64,000 nt of DNA, taken from contig JADJVM010000008.1 of NCBI GenBank assembly GCA_016710595.1, positions 806,001 through 870,000 of the forward strand, read 5' to 3'. Shown here one piece after another: positions 26,055 to 33,527 of the stretch. The notes under the pieces were generated by a model that made no database searches, had not been told where the DNA came from, and saw only the letters and a list, made by a program, of their open reading frames with translations. A program made the position numbers and the translations under genes. This DNA comes from Niastella sp. Lineage in GTDB: Bacteria > Bacteroidota > Bacteroidia > Chitinophagales > Chitinophagaceae. Position 1 is the stretch's first letter. Each line of letters starts with the position of its first letter.

Positions 26055-27074
26055 TTATTTTGATTCGTATAATTTTTTAAGTTGTTGTAATTCTTCCTCG
26101 GCCATGGTTGCACCTTTCATCTGCTTCCAGTTACAAATATCGGCGATTGCTTTTTCAAAAATGTAGGGTTCGTTATTCCATGTAAAATTTGGAATATATA
26201 CGGCTGGCATTTCAACACTAAAAATATTACAGCAAATACCTACTACAGTCCCGGTATTAAATGAAGTGTTGATAGCGCAGCGGCTATAATCGCCCATGAG
26301 TAACCCGGCTTTATTACCTGCCAACTGAAACCCGGCTTCTTTATCTATTTTATATTTTACTGCGGCTCCGGTATTTTTTACATTACTGTTACTGGTTCCT
26401 GCACCCAGGTTGCACCAGGAGCCAATGACACTATCTCCCAGGTAACCATCGTGGGCTTTATTACTATGCGAAAACAATACAGTATTTTTTATTTCTCCCC
26501 CGGCAACACAGTCCGGGCCCAAAGTGGTAGCACCGTAAATTTTAGCTCCCATTTTAAGTGTTGCATTTTCGCAAAGTGAAAAAGATCCCCTTACTAAACA
26601 TCCTTCCATCATTTGGGCATTAGCACCAATATAAACGGGTCCTTTTTCAGCATTGATGATACAATATTCTACACTTGCACCCGGTTCTAAAAAAACCTGG
26701 CCGGGGTTTATAATATTATTGGTTTTGCTAATGGTAGCTGAATGCCTGCCATTGGTTATGAGTAAAAAATCATCTTTAATGGCCCAATCGTTCCATTCAT
26801 ATATTTGCCAGGGATGCGTTAATACACGTACATCTTCAGTATGATTGTTTTTTAAAATAGTTTCATAATTACATAATGAAGGGATAATGTTGGCTGGAAT
26901 TTTAATTGCATTGTCGGGCGCCTGACCGGATTTTAAATACACTTTTTTGCCGGTTAATTTTTCCCACTTTTCCTGAATGGTAAGAATGCCTATTCTTATT
27001 TGTGCCACATGCCGGGTATGTGTAAATGGAAAAAGTGCATTCCTGCAATGGCTATCATCTAATAAAATACGCAT
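26055..27074 (-). CDS. Bacteroidota-type GlmU-like sugar nucleotidyltransferase / acyltransferase
   Basis: 339 residues. The N-terminal third (ILLDDSHCRNALFPFTHTRHVAQIRIGIL.. EKW) is the shortened pyrophosphorylase-like part of the lineage-specific GlmU variant. From about residue 130 a left-handed beta-helix follows with hexapeptide-type repeats (VFLEPGASVEYCII, GPVYIGANAQMMEGCLVRG, LKMGAKIYGATTLGP). The central motif SHSNKAHDGYLGDSVIG leads to WCNLGAGTSNSN. Members are proposed to make UDP-GlcNAc in organisms lacking classical GlmU; this is family inference. It is the first gene of the tpiA/flippase run. Confidence 0.8.
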   Translation of the reverse strand: MRILLDDSHCRNALFPFTHTRHVAQIRIGILTIQEKWEKLTGKKVYLKSGQAPDNAIKIPANIIPSLCNYETILKNNHTEDVRVLTHPWQIYEWNDWAIKDDFLLITNGRHSATISKTNNIINPGQVFLEPGASVEYCIINAEKGPVYIGANAQMMEGCLVRGSFSLCENATLKMGAKIYGATTLGPDCVAGGEIKNTVLFSHSNKAHDGYLGDSVIGSWCNLGAGTSNSNVKNTGAAVKYKIDKEAGFQLAGNKAGLLMGDYSRCAINTSFNTGTVVGICCNIFSVEMPAVYIPNFTWNNEPYIFEKAIADICNWKQMKGATMAEEELQQLKKLYESK

Positions 27075-27108
27075 AGGCTAATATAGGCATTAAAGGGGGT
27101 ATTTATAA

Positions 27109-27138
27109 TAAAAATCCCCCCGGAATAATCCGAAGGGA
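27109..27138 (-). terminator. Rho-independent terminator of rpmE2
   Basis: On the minus strand a 9-bp stem (27130-27138 with 27115-27123, two G-T pairs) with a six-base loop is followed by a T tract. It lies 54 bases after the L31 stop. Confidence 0.78.
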
Positions 27139-27192
27139 CTTTAAAGTATAGCCATGAAAAACAAACTTGAGTGAAGTAGAAACTTACACCAA

Positions 27193-27450
27193 TTATTTTG
27201 CTCTTTTTTCGTAACGTTTTTTAAACTTATCAATACGTCCTGCAGTATCTACCAATACATTTTTACCGGTATAAAACGGGTGTGATGTATTTGAAATTTC
27301 CAGTTTAATAACCGGGTATTCTTTACCGTCTTCTTCAAAAACTACTGTTTCGCCAGATGCAGCAGTAGAGCGGCTTAAGAAAGTATGGCCGTTACTCATA
27401 TCTTTAAATACAACGGGCCTGTAGTTGGTGGGATGTAATTCCTTTTTCAT
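27193..27450 (-). CDS. rpmE2: 50S ribosomal protein L31, type B
   Basis: 85 residues, MKKELHPTNYRPVVFKDMSNG at the start and HPFYTGKNVLVDTAGRIDKFKKRY at the end. The zinc-binding cysteines of classical L31 are absent, which marks the zinc-independent type B form. It is a single-gene unit with its own strong promoter, a hairpin in the leader and a terminator. In bacteria with both forms, type B replaces the zinc form under zinc limitation; whether another L31 exists here is not visible. Confidence 0.97.
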   Translation of the reverse strand: MKKELHPTNYRPVVFKDMSNGHTFLSRSTAASGETVVFEEDGKEYPVIKLEISNTSHPFYTGKNVLVDTAGRIDKFKKRYEKRAK

Positions 27451-27465
27451 TTTATTATTTATTTT

Positions 27466-27485
27466 AATACGGATTTTGCCGTATT
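27466..27485 (-). promoter_or_regulatory. Hairpin in the rpmE2 leader, possible autoregulatory site
   Basis: A perfect 7-bp stem AATACGG/CCGTATT with a six-base loop lies between the promoter and the ATG, 15 bases from the start codon. Ribosomal-protein leaders often carry such hairpins for feedback by the protein. No T tract follows, so it is not a terminator. The regulatory role is inferred. Confidence 0.4.
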
Positions 27486-27501
27486 ATTTAGTTTAAGGGC
27501 G

Positions 27502-27532
27502 CAAAGATAGTTTTAATTTTTAAAGTAACAAA
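27502..27532 (-). promoter_or_regulatory. Promoter of rpmE2 (TTTG-N19-TATCTTTG)
   Basis: On the minus strand a TTTG -33 element (27529-27532) is separated by exactly 19 bases from TATCTTTG (27502-27509). This is the best match in the window to the Bacteroidota vegetative promoter. Confidence 0.8.
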
Positions 27533-27580
27533 GGCCAAAATAGGGCAATTCAGGCATTGTGGCAGATTTAGCTGAGAAAC

Positions 27581-28072
27581 TTAGCTTTTCATATTCACAT
27601 ATTGCAAAGCAATACCTGTATTCCACCCTTTGCTGGCTTGTATAACTTCTTGCAGATCATCTATTTTTTTAGCTGTTATTCTAATGATATCGTCCATTAT
27701 AGCCACTTGTACTTTAAGGCCACTATCCTTAATTAATTTTACAATCTTTTTGGCGTCATCCTGTTTAATACCGTTACGAACCGGGATTTCTTTTTTTGTA
27801 ACCTTACCGCTTACAAAGGGTTCTTTGCTTAAATCATAAATTTCGGCAGCCAGGCCTTGTTTCATACTACGGCTAATCAGTACATCAATAATCTGGTTCA
27901 ATTTCATTTCACTATCCGCTTCCAGGTTCAATTTAAAATCCTTTTTATTCAGGTCTATCACTACATGCGAACCTTTAAAATCGAAGCGATTTGTAATTTC
28001 TTTATTCACTACGTTTATTGCATTATCCAGGGTTTGCAGGTCAACCTTACTCACCATATCAAAAGATGCCAT
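27581..28072 (-). CDS. yajQ: YajQ family nucleotide-binding protein
   Basis: 163 residues, the usual family length. The opening MASFDMVSKVDLQTLDNAINVVNKEI and the blocks TNRFDFKGS, SRSMKQGLA and GIKQDDAKKIVK identify YajQ (formerly DUF520), two ferredoxin-like folds. A relative in Xanthomonas binds cyclic di-GMP and acts with a transcription factor; other members bind nucleotides or RNA. Nothing in this locus shows which role applies. It is a single gene with its own -7 element inside the terminator of the upstream receptor gene. Confidence 0.93.
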   Translation of the reverse strand: MASFDMVSKVDLQTLDNAINVVNKEITNRFDFKGSHVVIDLNKKDFKLNLEADSEMKLNQIIDVLISRSMKQGLAAEIYDLSKEPFVSGKVTKKEIPVRNGIKQDDAKKIVKLIKDSGLKVQVAIMDDIIRITAKKIDDLQEVIQASKGWNTGIALQYVNMKS

Positions 28073-28087
28073 AATATTGATTTTTTA

Positions 28088-28095
28088 CAAAGATA
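28088..28095 (-). promoter_or_regulatory. -7 promoter element of yajQ
   Basis: TATCTTTG on the minus strand matches TAnnTTTG, 15 bases before the yajQ ATG. It touches the T tract of the preceding terminator, so the -33 region must lie within the hairpin. Confidence 0.55.
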
Positions 28096-28132
28096 AAAAA
28101 ACCTCATCTTATAAATTAAAATGAGGTTTTTT
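28096..28132 (-). terminator. Rho-independent terminator of the TonB-dependent receptor-like gene
   Basis: A 12-bp stem (28121-28132 with 28096-28107) with a 13-base loop. On the minus strand the descending arm ends in six T residues. It begins 10 bases after the stop at 28143. Confidence 0.82.
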
Positions 28133-28142
28133 AGGGTTACTT

Positions 28143-30587
28143 TTAGTTGGCACCGCCTACCCTGTTTTGTTCATCGGTAGCTGCACCGGTACGGCGCCTT
28201 TCTGTTTTCATAGGTTTACCAAAACGATAATTAAAGCTTAATGTTACCACCCGGCTATCTCTGTGTTGCATAAAGCTAGCATGGGCATTGCCTAAATCAG
28301 CAATATTTCCGGTTACTTTCATGGGGCCGGTAATATCACTTACGGCCAGTTTAAAGGATCCCTTATTTTTTAAAACCTGCTTTTGAACGCCTACATTTAT
28401 CACACCTATACGATTTATAATAATTTGAGTTTCGGGAGCTTTTGTTCTTCCAAATGCAGAAAGCTCTGCACTCCAGCCTTTTTTAAAACTAAATTGGTTT
28501 ACCAGGTTTGCCATAAAGGTTGTTGTTTCAATATTTACCATTCTTTCCTCAATTTTTGAATTGAGGTGATAGTAGTTCCCTTCTGTATAAAGTTGTGCTT
28601 TCCACCATTTAAAAACGGGTATTTGTGCACTTACAGACAAGTTTGCACTTTGTAATTTCCCAAAATTTGATTTGCGTACTTCAATGGCCTGGTCATTCCT
28701 GCTAAACGATTCATTGAATAGGTTTTTAGTTACACTATAATCTAATGAAGTGGTTAAAAAATTATTGTAGGTATGTGTAATTTCAAATTTATCAGCATAC
28801 ATCGGTTTTAAAAATGGGTTACCCACATCATAAGTATATTGATCTATATAATGAATAAATGGATTCAGGTCTTCATAATCCGGCCTGTTTATCCTTCGGC
28901 CATAGCTTACACCAAATTGATTTTTTTCATTCATTTTGTAGCTTACATACAGGGTAGGGAATAAACTGGTATAGGAATGTTTGAATGCTGAGTCGTGCTG
29001 GGTTATATTACCATATTGTACAGCATCATAATTTGTATTTTCTACCCGCAGGCCTGCCTGGAATCCCCATTTTTTTACTTCTGTACTCAGGTTCACATAA
29101 GCAGCATTTAAGTTTTCTTTATAATCGAAAAAATTAGTTCGGTTATAATCTACCACATCCTGCCCGTTTATACGATTATAATATTGTGCTTTGTTATTTG
29201 TTTTTACAAAAGAAGTTTTAAGCCCTGCTTCCATTTTAATTGTTTTTGCGAGGGTTTGCACATAATCTGTTTTAGCAGAAAAAATATCCAGGGTTTGCGG
29301 CAAGTCGCCAATTAGCATACTATTGCTTAACAAAACTCCATTAGGAGAATAAGTATTACTGAGCAATTGCATATTATCTGAGGCATCATACTTCAGGTAA
29401 TCTATATCAGCAGTAAGTTCCCTGCCGGTACTATCAAATTTGTGGCGCAGGTTCAGGTTGATGCCCCCATTTTTCCAGTTACCTGTTTCGTTTCTTTTTA
29501 CGATCAAAGTAGAATCTATATGAAGATATGCATCTTTAAAATAACTGGTATTGTTTCCGGGATCTTCTGTTGGGTTGTAGTAGCCGCTTAACACAAATCC
29601 CAATGTTGTTTTAGCTGTTGCGTTATAATCCATTCCTGCTTTAACAGCATAGTATTGGCGCATCCGCTTTTCTTCAGATTTTTGAGTAAATATGCGATCA
29701 ATTTTTTTTGAATTATCAAGTAACTCACGATAAATATCTAAAGTTTGGCTACCCTTACGATAATTGCCATTAATACTTGCAAAGCTGTTGAACTTACCAT
29801 TCCGATAATTCAGGTTCAGGCTATTATTTATTTTTGGATAATCGCCCATACCAAATGAACTACTTAAAGAACCATTGAAACCCCTTTGTTTTAATTTTTT
29901 TGTTTTGATATTGATGATACCTGAATTACCGGAGGCATCATATTTAGCAGAAGGATTGGTCATAATCTCAAGCTGGTCGAGATTTGACGAAGGCATACTG
30001 GTTAAATAATTTGCCAGGTCCTGGCCGCTCATATAAGTGGGTTTCCCATCAATCATAATAATAACACCTTGTTTCCCTTTTAGGCTAATATTACCATCTT
30101 TGTCAACAGAAACTCCTGGTGCCTTTTCTAACACCTCCATAGCGGTACTCCCGGTATTGCTGATGTAGCCATCTACATTTACAATGGTGCGATCAATTTT
30201 TCTTTCGATCAAAGGGCGTTTTGAAGTTACAACCACTACTGTTAAATCTTTAGTCTTGCGCATTAATTGCAATATCCCTGCATTTTCTTCTTTTTGGTTT
30301 TCAGAAATCTGGATTTGATTGCTGAAAGTTTTTTGGTAACCAACCGAAGTTGCAGCAACTAAGTAACTGCCATCAGTTAGGTTTTCAAATAAAAACTTAC
30401 CTTCTTTGTCAGTAATAGAAGTTTTTACAAGGCTGGAATCTTTTGCACGTAATAATGTTACACTGGAAGCATCAATTACAGCCTGCTGGCCGCCATCTTT
30501 AATACTTCCGAAAATTTTGCCCCCATTTTGGGCAAAGCTGCACAGGCAAGTGACGGCCAAAACTGCAGTTAGAATTTGTTTTTTCAT
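28143..30587 (-). CDS. TonB-dependent receptor-like outer-membrane protein with carboxypeptidase-type N-terminal domain
   Basis: 814 residues. The signal peptide (KKQILTAVLAVTCLCSFAQ) is followed by a carboxypeptidase regulatory-like beta-sandwich (about 24-110: GKIFGSIKDGGQQAVIDA, DKEGKFLFENL). A plug domain comes next (about 125-235: IVNVDGYISNTGSTAMEVLEKAPGV, GKQGVIIMIDGKPTYMSG). The rest is a beta-barrel with DYNRTN, NQFGVSYGRRINRPDYEDLNPF and the closing VVTLSFNYRFGKP. This is the outer-membrane beta-barrel family common in Bacteroidota, related to SusC but lacking a SusD partner. The substrate is unknown, perhaps a peptide or metal chelate. The C-terminal 20 residues after the last strand are unusually basic and polar. 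Confidence 0.87.
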   Translation of the reverse strand: MKKQILTAVLAVTCLCSFAQNGGKIFGSIKDGGQQAVIDASSVTLLRAKDSSLVKTSITDKEGKFLFENLTDGSYLVAATSVGYQKTFSNQIQISENQKEENAGILQLMRKTKDLTVVVVTSKRPLIERKIDRTIVNVDGYISNTGSTAMEVLEKAPGVSVDKDGNISLKGKQGVIIMIDGKPTYMSGQDLANYLTSMPSSNLDQLEIMTNPSAKYDASGNSGIINIKTKKLKQRGFNGSLSSSFGMGDYPKINNSLNLNYRNGKFNSFASINGNYRKGSQTLDIYRELLDNSKKIDRIFTQKSEEKRMRQYYAVKAGMDYNATAKTTLGFVLSGYYNPTEDPGNNTSYFKDAYLHIDSTLIVKRNETGNWKNGGINLNLRHKFDSTGRELTADIDYLKYDASDNMQLLSNTYSPNGVLLSNSMLIGDLPQTLDIFSAKTDYVQTLAKTIKMEAGLKTSFVKTNNKAQYYNRINGQDVVDYNRTNFFDYKENLNAAYVNLSTEVKKWGFQAGLRVENTNYDAVQYGNITQHDSAFKHSYTSLFPTLYVSYKMNEKNQFGVSYGRRINRPDYEDLNPFIHYIDQYTYDVGNPFLKPMYADKFEITHTYNNFLTTSLDYSVTKNLFNESFSRNDQAIEVRKSNFGKLQSANLSVSAQIPVFKWWKAQLYTEGNYYHLNSKIEERMVNIETTTFMANLVNQFSFKKGWSAELSAFGRTKAPETQIIINRIGVINVGVQKQVLKNKGSFKLAVSDITGPMKVTGNIADLGNAHASFMQHRDSRVVTLSFNYRFGKPMKTERRRTGAATDEQNRVGGAN

Positions 30588-30888
30588 GACTATACTTTTA
30601 TTTTTTTGCCGGTACTTTAAGCCGACTTTTTTAAAAATGACCCGGGCTAATTGGGTTTAAAATTTACTACCTCACAAAAGTAAGTACTATGCATTACAAA
30701 GTACAATGCTTAATAATGAACGGTATTAAAAAATGATAATTGGTAGAAAAATATACTACGAACGGTAAGCTGGAAAAGTTACCCTTATTTTAAAATTTAG
30801 AAAATTAATGAAGGGGGTGCATCCAATAAAACGGAGTGTAACTAGATGTAAAATACTGATAATCAATAAATGAGTTGTATTAAAAAAA
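30588..30888. other. Intergenic region between lgt and the TonB receptor gene
   Basis: 301 bases, both flanking genes on the minus strand. It contains the receptor's -7 element at 30675-30682. No credible small gene and no clear terminator for lgt is visible. Confidence 0.5.
30675..30682 (-). promoter_or_regulatory. -7 promoter element of the TonB receptor gene
   Basis: TACTTTTG on the minus strand fits TAnnTTTG. A TTG lies 21 bases further upstream (30704-30706), an acceptable spacing. The leader would be about 80 bases. Confidence 0.45.
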
Positions 30889-32205
30889 TTACTTATTGTG
30901 TTTTTTTGCATATATAATAAGACCCAACCCTGCCAATACCAAGCAAATGGCAATTATTTCAGCCTGTGAAAGTAGGATTCCCATTACATCATATAATTTA
31001 TTAACACGTATTGTTTCCACCAGGAATCTTTCAATTCCGTTGAGTATTAAATAAAAACCAAACATCACCCAGGCAACTTTTATTTTACGGCGCACTGCCC
31101 ACATTAAAATAAACATAAGGCCACAGATAAGGGTTTCATATAATGGGGTAGGAAAAACCGGCTGCGGCAATACCCGGTTATGCTCATCCCTATCCCCCGG
31201 AATAAGTATCCCATCGGCATTTACATTTTTAGGATAGGTATATGCAAATAACCATTTAGGCAAAAAAGAAGGCCCCTTTATTGATTTATGGGGTACCTGA
31301 TCCAGTCCAGGCCAGGTACGATCTGTAATTCTCACCAAATGGTTTGCGGTGTCCAGGGCTTTTCCATCCAGGAAATATGCTGAATTTTTTTGAAGGTTTG
31401 CTTTATATTCACCGGGTGCCGCAACACTTACTTTGCCATATTCATCACTCACATAAGCACTATTAAAAATTCCCCAGTCGCCATCACCTGCTACCTGGCA
31501 ACCAATTCGGCCAATGGCGTACGCAATCATTAAAGCTGGCGCAGCAGAATCAACAAGATGTTTTATAGTAATACCTTTTCGGTAAGCATACCAGCAAACT
31601 GCAATTGCGGCTAATATTAAACCCCCATAAAAAGTAAGGCCACTAGGTGAAAGTAACTGACCAATGGGATCGCTTAAAAAATCACTTAAGTGCTCTATAC
31701 TGTCAAATAATTTAGCTCCCAGGATACCAAAAACCAGGGCAATAATTACAATATCACCTACCCGGTCGTGTGGCCAAATGCGAACAATTCTCTTTTCGGG
31801 TTGCGGTAGTTTTTGTTTGTTCTTTTCGTACCACTTTAAAAAAGCCAATAAACCACCCACCAGTAAACCGCCCCAAATACTTCCTGCCCCGGAAAATATA
31901 TATTCCTGAGGATTTATTTCGGCAGGCTTGCTAAAAATTAAGCCCAATAGTTTGTATCCAAACAAAAAACCAATGATTCCATTTATTAAAAGATCTGTAA
32001 TAGAGGCAGGCTCGCCTACCCGTATCGTTTCTTCACGGTATTTCAATAAGCCAAGTTTTTCTTTGCGCCGCAGTTCAGAAGAAATCACCCAGGCTGCTGC
32101 TATAAAAGCTATGGCTACCATGAGGCCAAACGTATTTAATATTTTCAATGGCGCCCAATCTACCCCAAACCAATCTTTAAATATGTAATATAAATTTGGA
32201 TACAT
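30889..32205 (-). CDS. lgt: Prolipoprotein diacylglyceryl transferase, enlarged form
   Basis: 438 residues, compared with about 290 in E. coli. It is a multi-helix inner-membrane protein. The signature AIGRIGCQVAGDGDWGIF (near residues 228-245) holds the catalytic arginine region. GLTFYGGLILA is the substrate-binding histidine-region equivalent, and PTPLYETLICGLMFILMW plus NGIERFLVETIR close the fold. The extra length is largely a hydrophilic insert of about 80 residues between the signature and PTPLYE, predicted to face the periplasm. The enzyme moves diacylglycerol from phosphatidylglycerol onto lipobox cysteines and is needed for the lipoproteins predicted in this window. It stands alone between a terminator and the receptor gene. 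Confidence 0.9.
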   Translation of the reverse strand: MYPNLYYIFKDWFGVDWAPLKILNTFGLMVAIAFIAAAWVISSELRRKEKLGLLKYREETIRVGEPASITDLLINGIIGFLFGYKLLGLIFSKPAEINPQEYIFSGAGSIWGGLLVGGLLAFLKWYEKNKQKLPQPEKRIVRIWPHDRVGDIVIIALVFGILGAKLFDSIEHLSDFLSDPIGQLLSPSGLTFYGGLILAAIAVCWYAYRKGITIKHLVDSAAPALMIAYAIGRIGCQVAGDGDWGIFNSAYVSDEYGKVSVAAPGEYKANLQKNSAYFLDGKALDTANHLVRITDRTWPGLDQVPHKSIKGPSFLPKWLFAYTYPKNVNADGILIPGDRDEHNRVLPQPVFPTPLYETLICGLMFILMWAVRRKIKVAWVMFGFYLILNGIERFLVETIRVNKLYDVMGILLSQAEIIAICLVLAGLGLIIYAKKHNK

Positions 32206-32252
32206 GTATCTGTTTTAAAAATTAAAAGAGATGCAATATAAACTATAGACAT

Positions 32253-32282
32253 AAAAAATCCTCCTATTTAGGATAGGAGGAT
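32253..32282 (-). terminator. Rho-independent terminator of the bacilliredoxin gene
   Basis: A perfect 10-bp stem ATCCTCCTAT/ATAGGAGGAT (32258-32267 with 32273-32282) with a five-base loop. The minus strand continues into six T residues. Confidence 0.88.
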
Positions 32283-32301
32283 ACGATACTATACAAATTT
32301 A

Positions 32302-32718
32302 TTAATTGCAATAAGTTTCAAATGCATTCATAAGGTCTTCAGCAATCATTTGTGCGCTGCGGCCTTCAATATTATGGCGTTCTAAGTAATGAACCAATTT
32401 ACCATCTTTAAATAATGCAATAGCTGGCGAAGAAGGTGGATAAGGTTGCAAGTGTTGTCTTATTTGTTTCACTGCATCATTATCAAAACCGGCAAAACTG
32501 GTAGTAATATGATCTGGTTTTTTTGTAGCTTTTTGAACAGCTAATAAAGTGCCTGGCCTTGCTGTGCCTGCACTACAACCACAAACTGAATTGATCATTA
32601 CCAGTGTGGTTCCATTTTCTGCCAGTTTGGTTTCTACATCATTTGAGGTTAATAATTCTGTAAACCCATTTTCGGTTAATTCCTCTTTCATAGGAATTAC
32701 TATTTCTTCTGGATACAT
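32302..32718 (-). CDS. BrxA/BrxB family bacilliredoxin (YphP/YqiW type)
   Basis: 138 residues. The thioredoxin-fold active site is the CxC-type motif in NSVCGCSAGTARPG near residues 44-57, the hallmark of the YphP/YqiW family. Other conserved pieces are PYPPSSPAIALFKDGKLVHYLERH and the helix AQMIAEDLMNAFE. In Bacillus these proteins remove bacillithiol from mixed disulfides. Bacillithiol synthesis genes are not in the window; many Bacteroidota do make this thiol, so the role is plausible. It is a single gene with its own terminator. Confidence 0.9.
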   Translation of the reverse strand: MYPEEIVIPMKEELTENGFTELLTSNDVETKLAENGTTLVMINSVCGCSAGTARPGTLLAVQKATKKPDHITTSFAGFDNDAVKQIRQHLQPYPPSSPAIALFKDGKLVHYLERHNIEGRSAQMIAEDLMNAFETYCN

Positions 32719-32743
32719 GTATTTTGATTTTAAAATTTAGCTA

Positions 32744-32751
32744 CAAAATTA
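32744..32751 (-). promoter_or_regulatory. -7 promoter element of the bacilliredoxin gene
   Basis: TAATTTTG on the minus strand matches TAnnTTTG, 25 bases before the ATG. No convincing -33 element is seen. Confidence 0.45.
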
Positions 32752-32948
32752 CAACCTTCATTTTAATATTTTTTAGAATTATCGTAATCCATAAATCAAT
32801 CTTTTTTGTCATTTTGTCTTACGAATAAATATTTTATTGACTTTATGTCATTTAGTTTTTATTAAAAATGCATAATCGGCATAAGAATATGGATGGAATA
32901 CATTTTGAAATAGGATATGGAAATTAAAAACTCTAAAATTTTATAACC

Positions 32949-33386
32949 ATGATTGTAAGAACAAACAACAATTTCAGTAAATCTTTTGATGGCCTGATGA
33001 AAGAACTTTTCAATGAATTTCCTTCTGCTGTTTCAAAAACAGTAAGAGAAGATGTTTTACATTTTCCGCCGGTAAACATTTCAGATTCTGAAAATGCTTA
33101 TCAACTTGAGTTGGCAGCGCCGGGTTTTCAAAAATCGGATTTTAAAATTAACCTGGATGAAAATGTACTGACGATTAGTACAGAAAAAAAAGAAGAAAGT
33201 ACAGAAAGCAGCACAAAAATGGTACGTAAGGAATTTTCTTACAAATCATTTAAACGCAGTTTTACCGTAGATGAAAAAATTGATAAAGAAAATATTAAAG
33301 CCCTTTATGAAAACGGCATACTCATGCTCACTTTGCCTAAAAAAGAATTAGCTAAACCGGCAGCTAAAGAAATTACAATACAGTAA
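32949..33386 (+). CDS. Small heat-shock protein, Hsp20/alpha-crystallin family
   Basis: 145 residues. The alpha-crystallin domain spans about residues 38-135: PPVNISDSENAYQLELAAPGF starts it, the central DENVLTIST strands follow, and the C-terminal strand NGILMLTLPKKE carries the A-x-x-x-G-[IV]-L signature. The short N-terminal arm contains FNEF. The C-terminal tail ends in IQ. It is an ATP-independent holdase forming oligomers that keep unfolded proteins soluble. It is a single gene with its own terminator. The 230-base upstream region is AT-rich and shows no CIRCE element, so the heat regulation cannot be read. Confidence 0.95.
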   Translation: MIVRTNNNFSKSFDGLMKELFNEFPSAVSKTVREDVLHFPPVNISDSENAYQLELAAPGFQKSDFKINLDENVLTISTEKKEESTESSTKMVRKEFSYKSFKRSFTVDEKIDKENIKALYENGILMLTLPKKELAKPAAKEITIQ

Positions 33387-33434
33387 TATCTTTTAAAATA
33401 CATACAGTTGATAGCCTTACGTTGGTTTGGATAA

Positions 33435-33466
33435 GGCGGCCCTCCTATTTTTAGGGGGGCTTTTTA
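33435..33466 (+). terminator. Rho-independent terminator of the hsp20 gene
   Basis: A 9-bp G-C rich stem (33439-33447 with 33452-33460, one G-T pair), a four-T loop and a following T tract. Confidence 0.85.
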
Positions 33467-33495
33467 TTACCAAACTAAATTTTAAAGTAATACTG

Positions 33496-33503
33496 TAAAT
33501 TTG
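33496..33503 (+). promoter_or_regulatory. -7 promoter element that decides the start of the next gene
   Basis: TAAATTTG matches TAnnTTTG. Its final TTG is also the first in-frame start codon of the long frame, which therefore cannot be used. Transcription should begin near 33510. Confidence 0.55.
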
Positions 33504-33527
33504 CCGCATCATAAAAAATATTTTGTA

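Noticed and set aside
32200..32211. ATACATGTAT palindrome at the lgt start, also at the bacilliredoxin start
   Set aside because: Both proteins begin MYP after a similar leader, so the shared palindrome is most simply coincidence.
33501..33527. TTG start at 33501 for the secreted protein
   Set aside because: The TTG is the last part of the TAAATTTG promoter element, and the later TTG gives a clean signal peptide.
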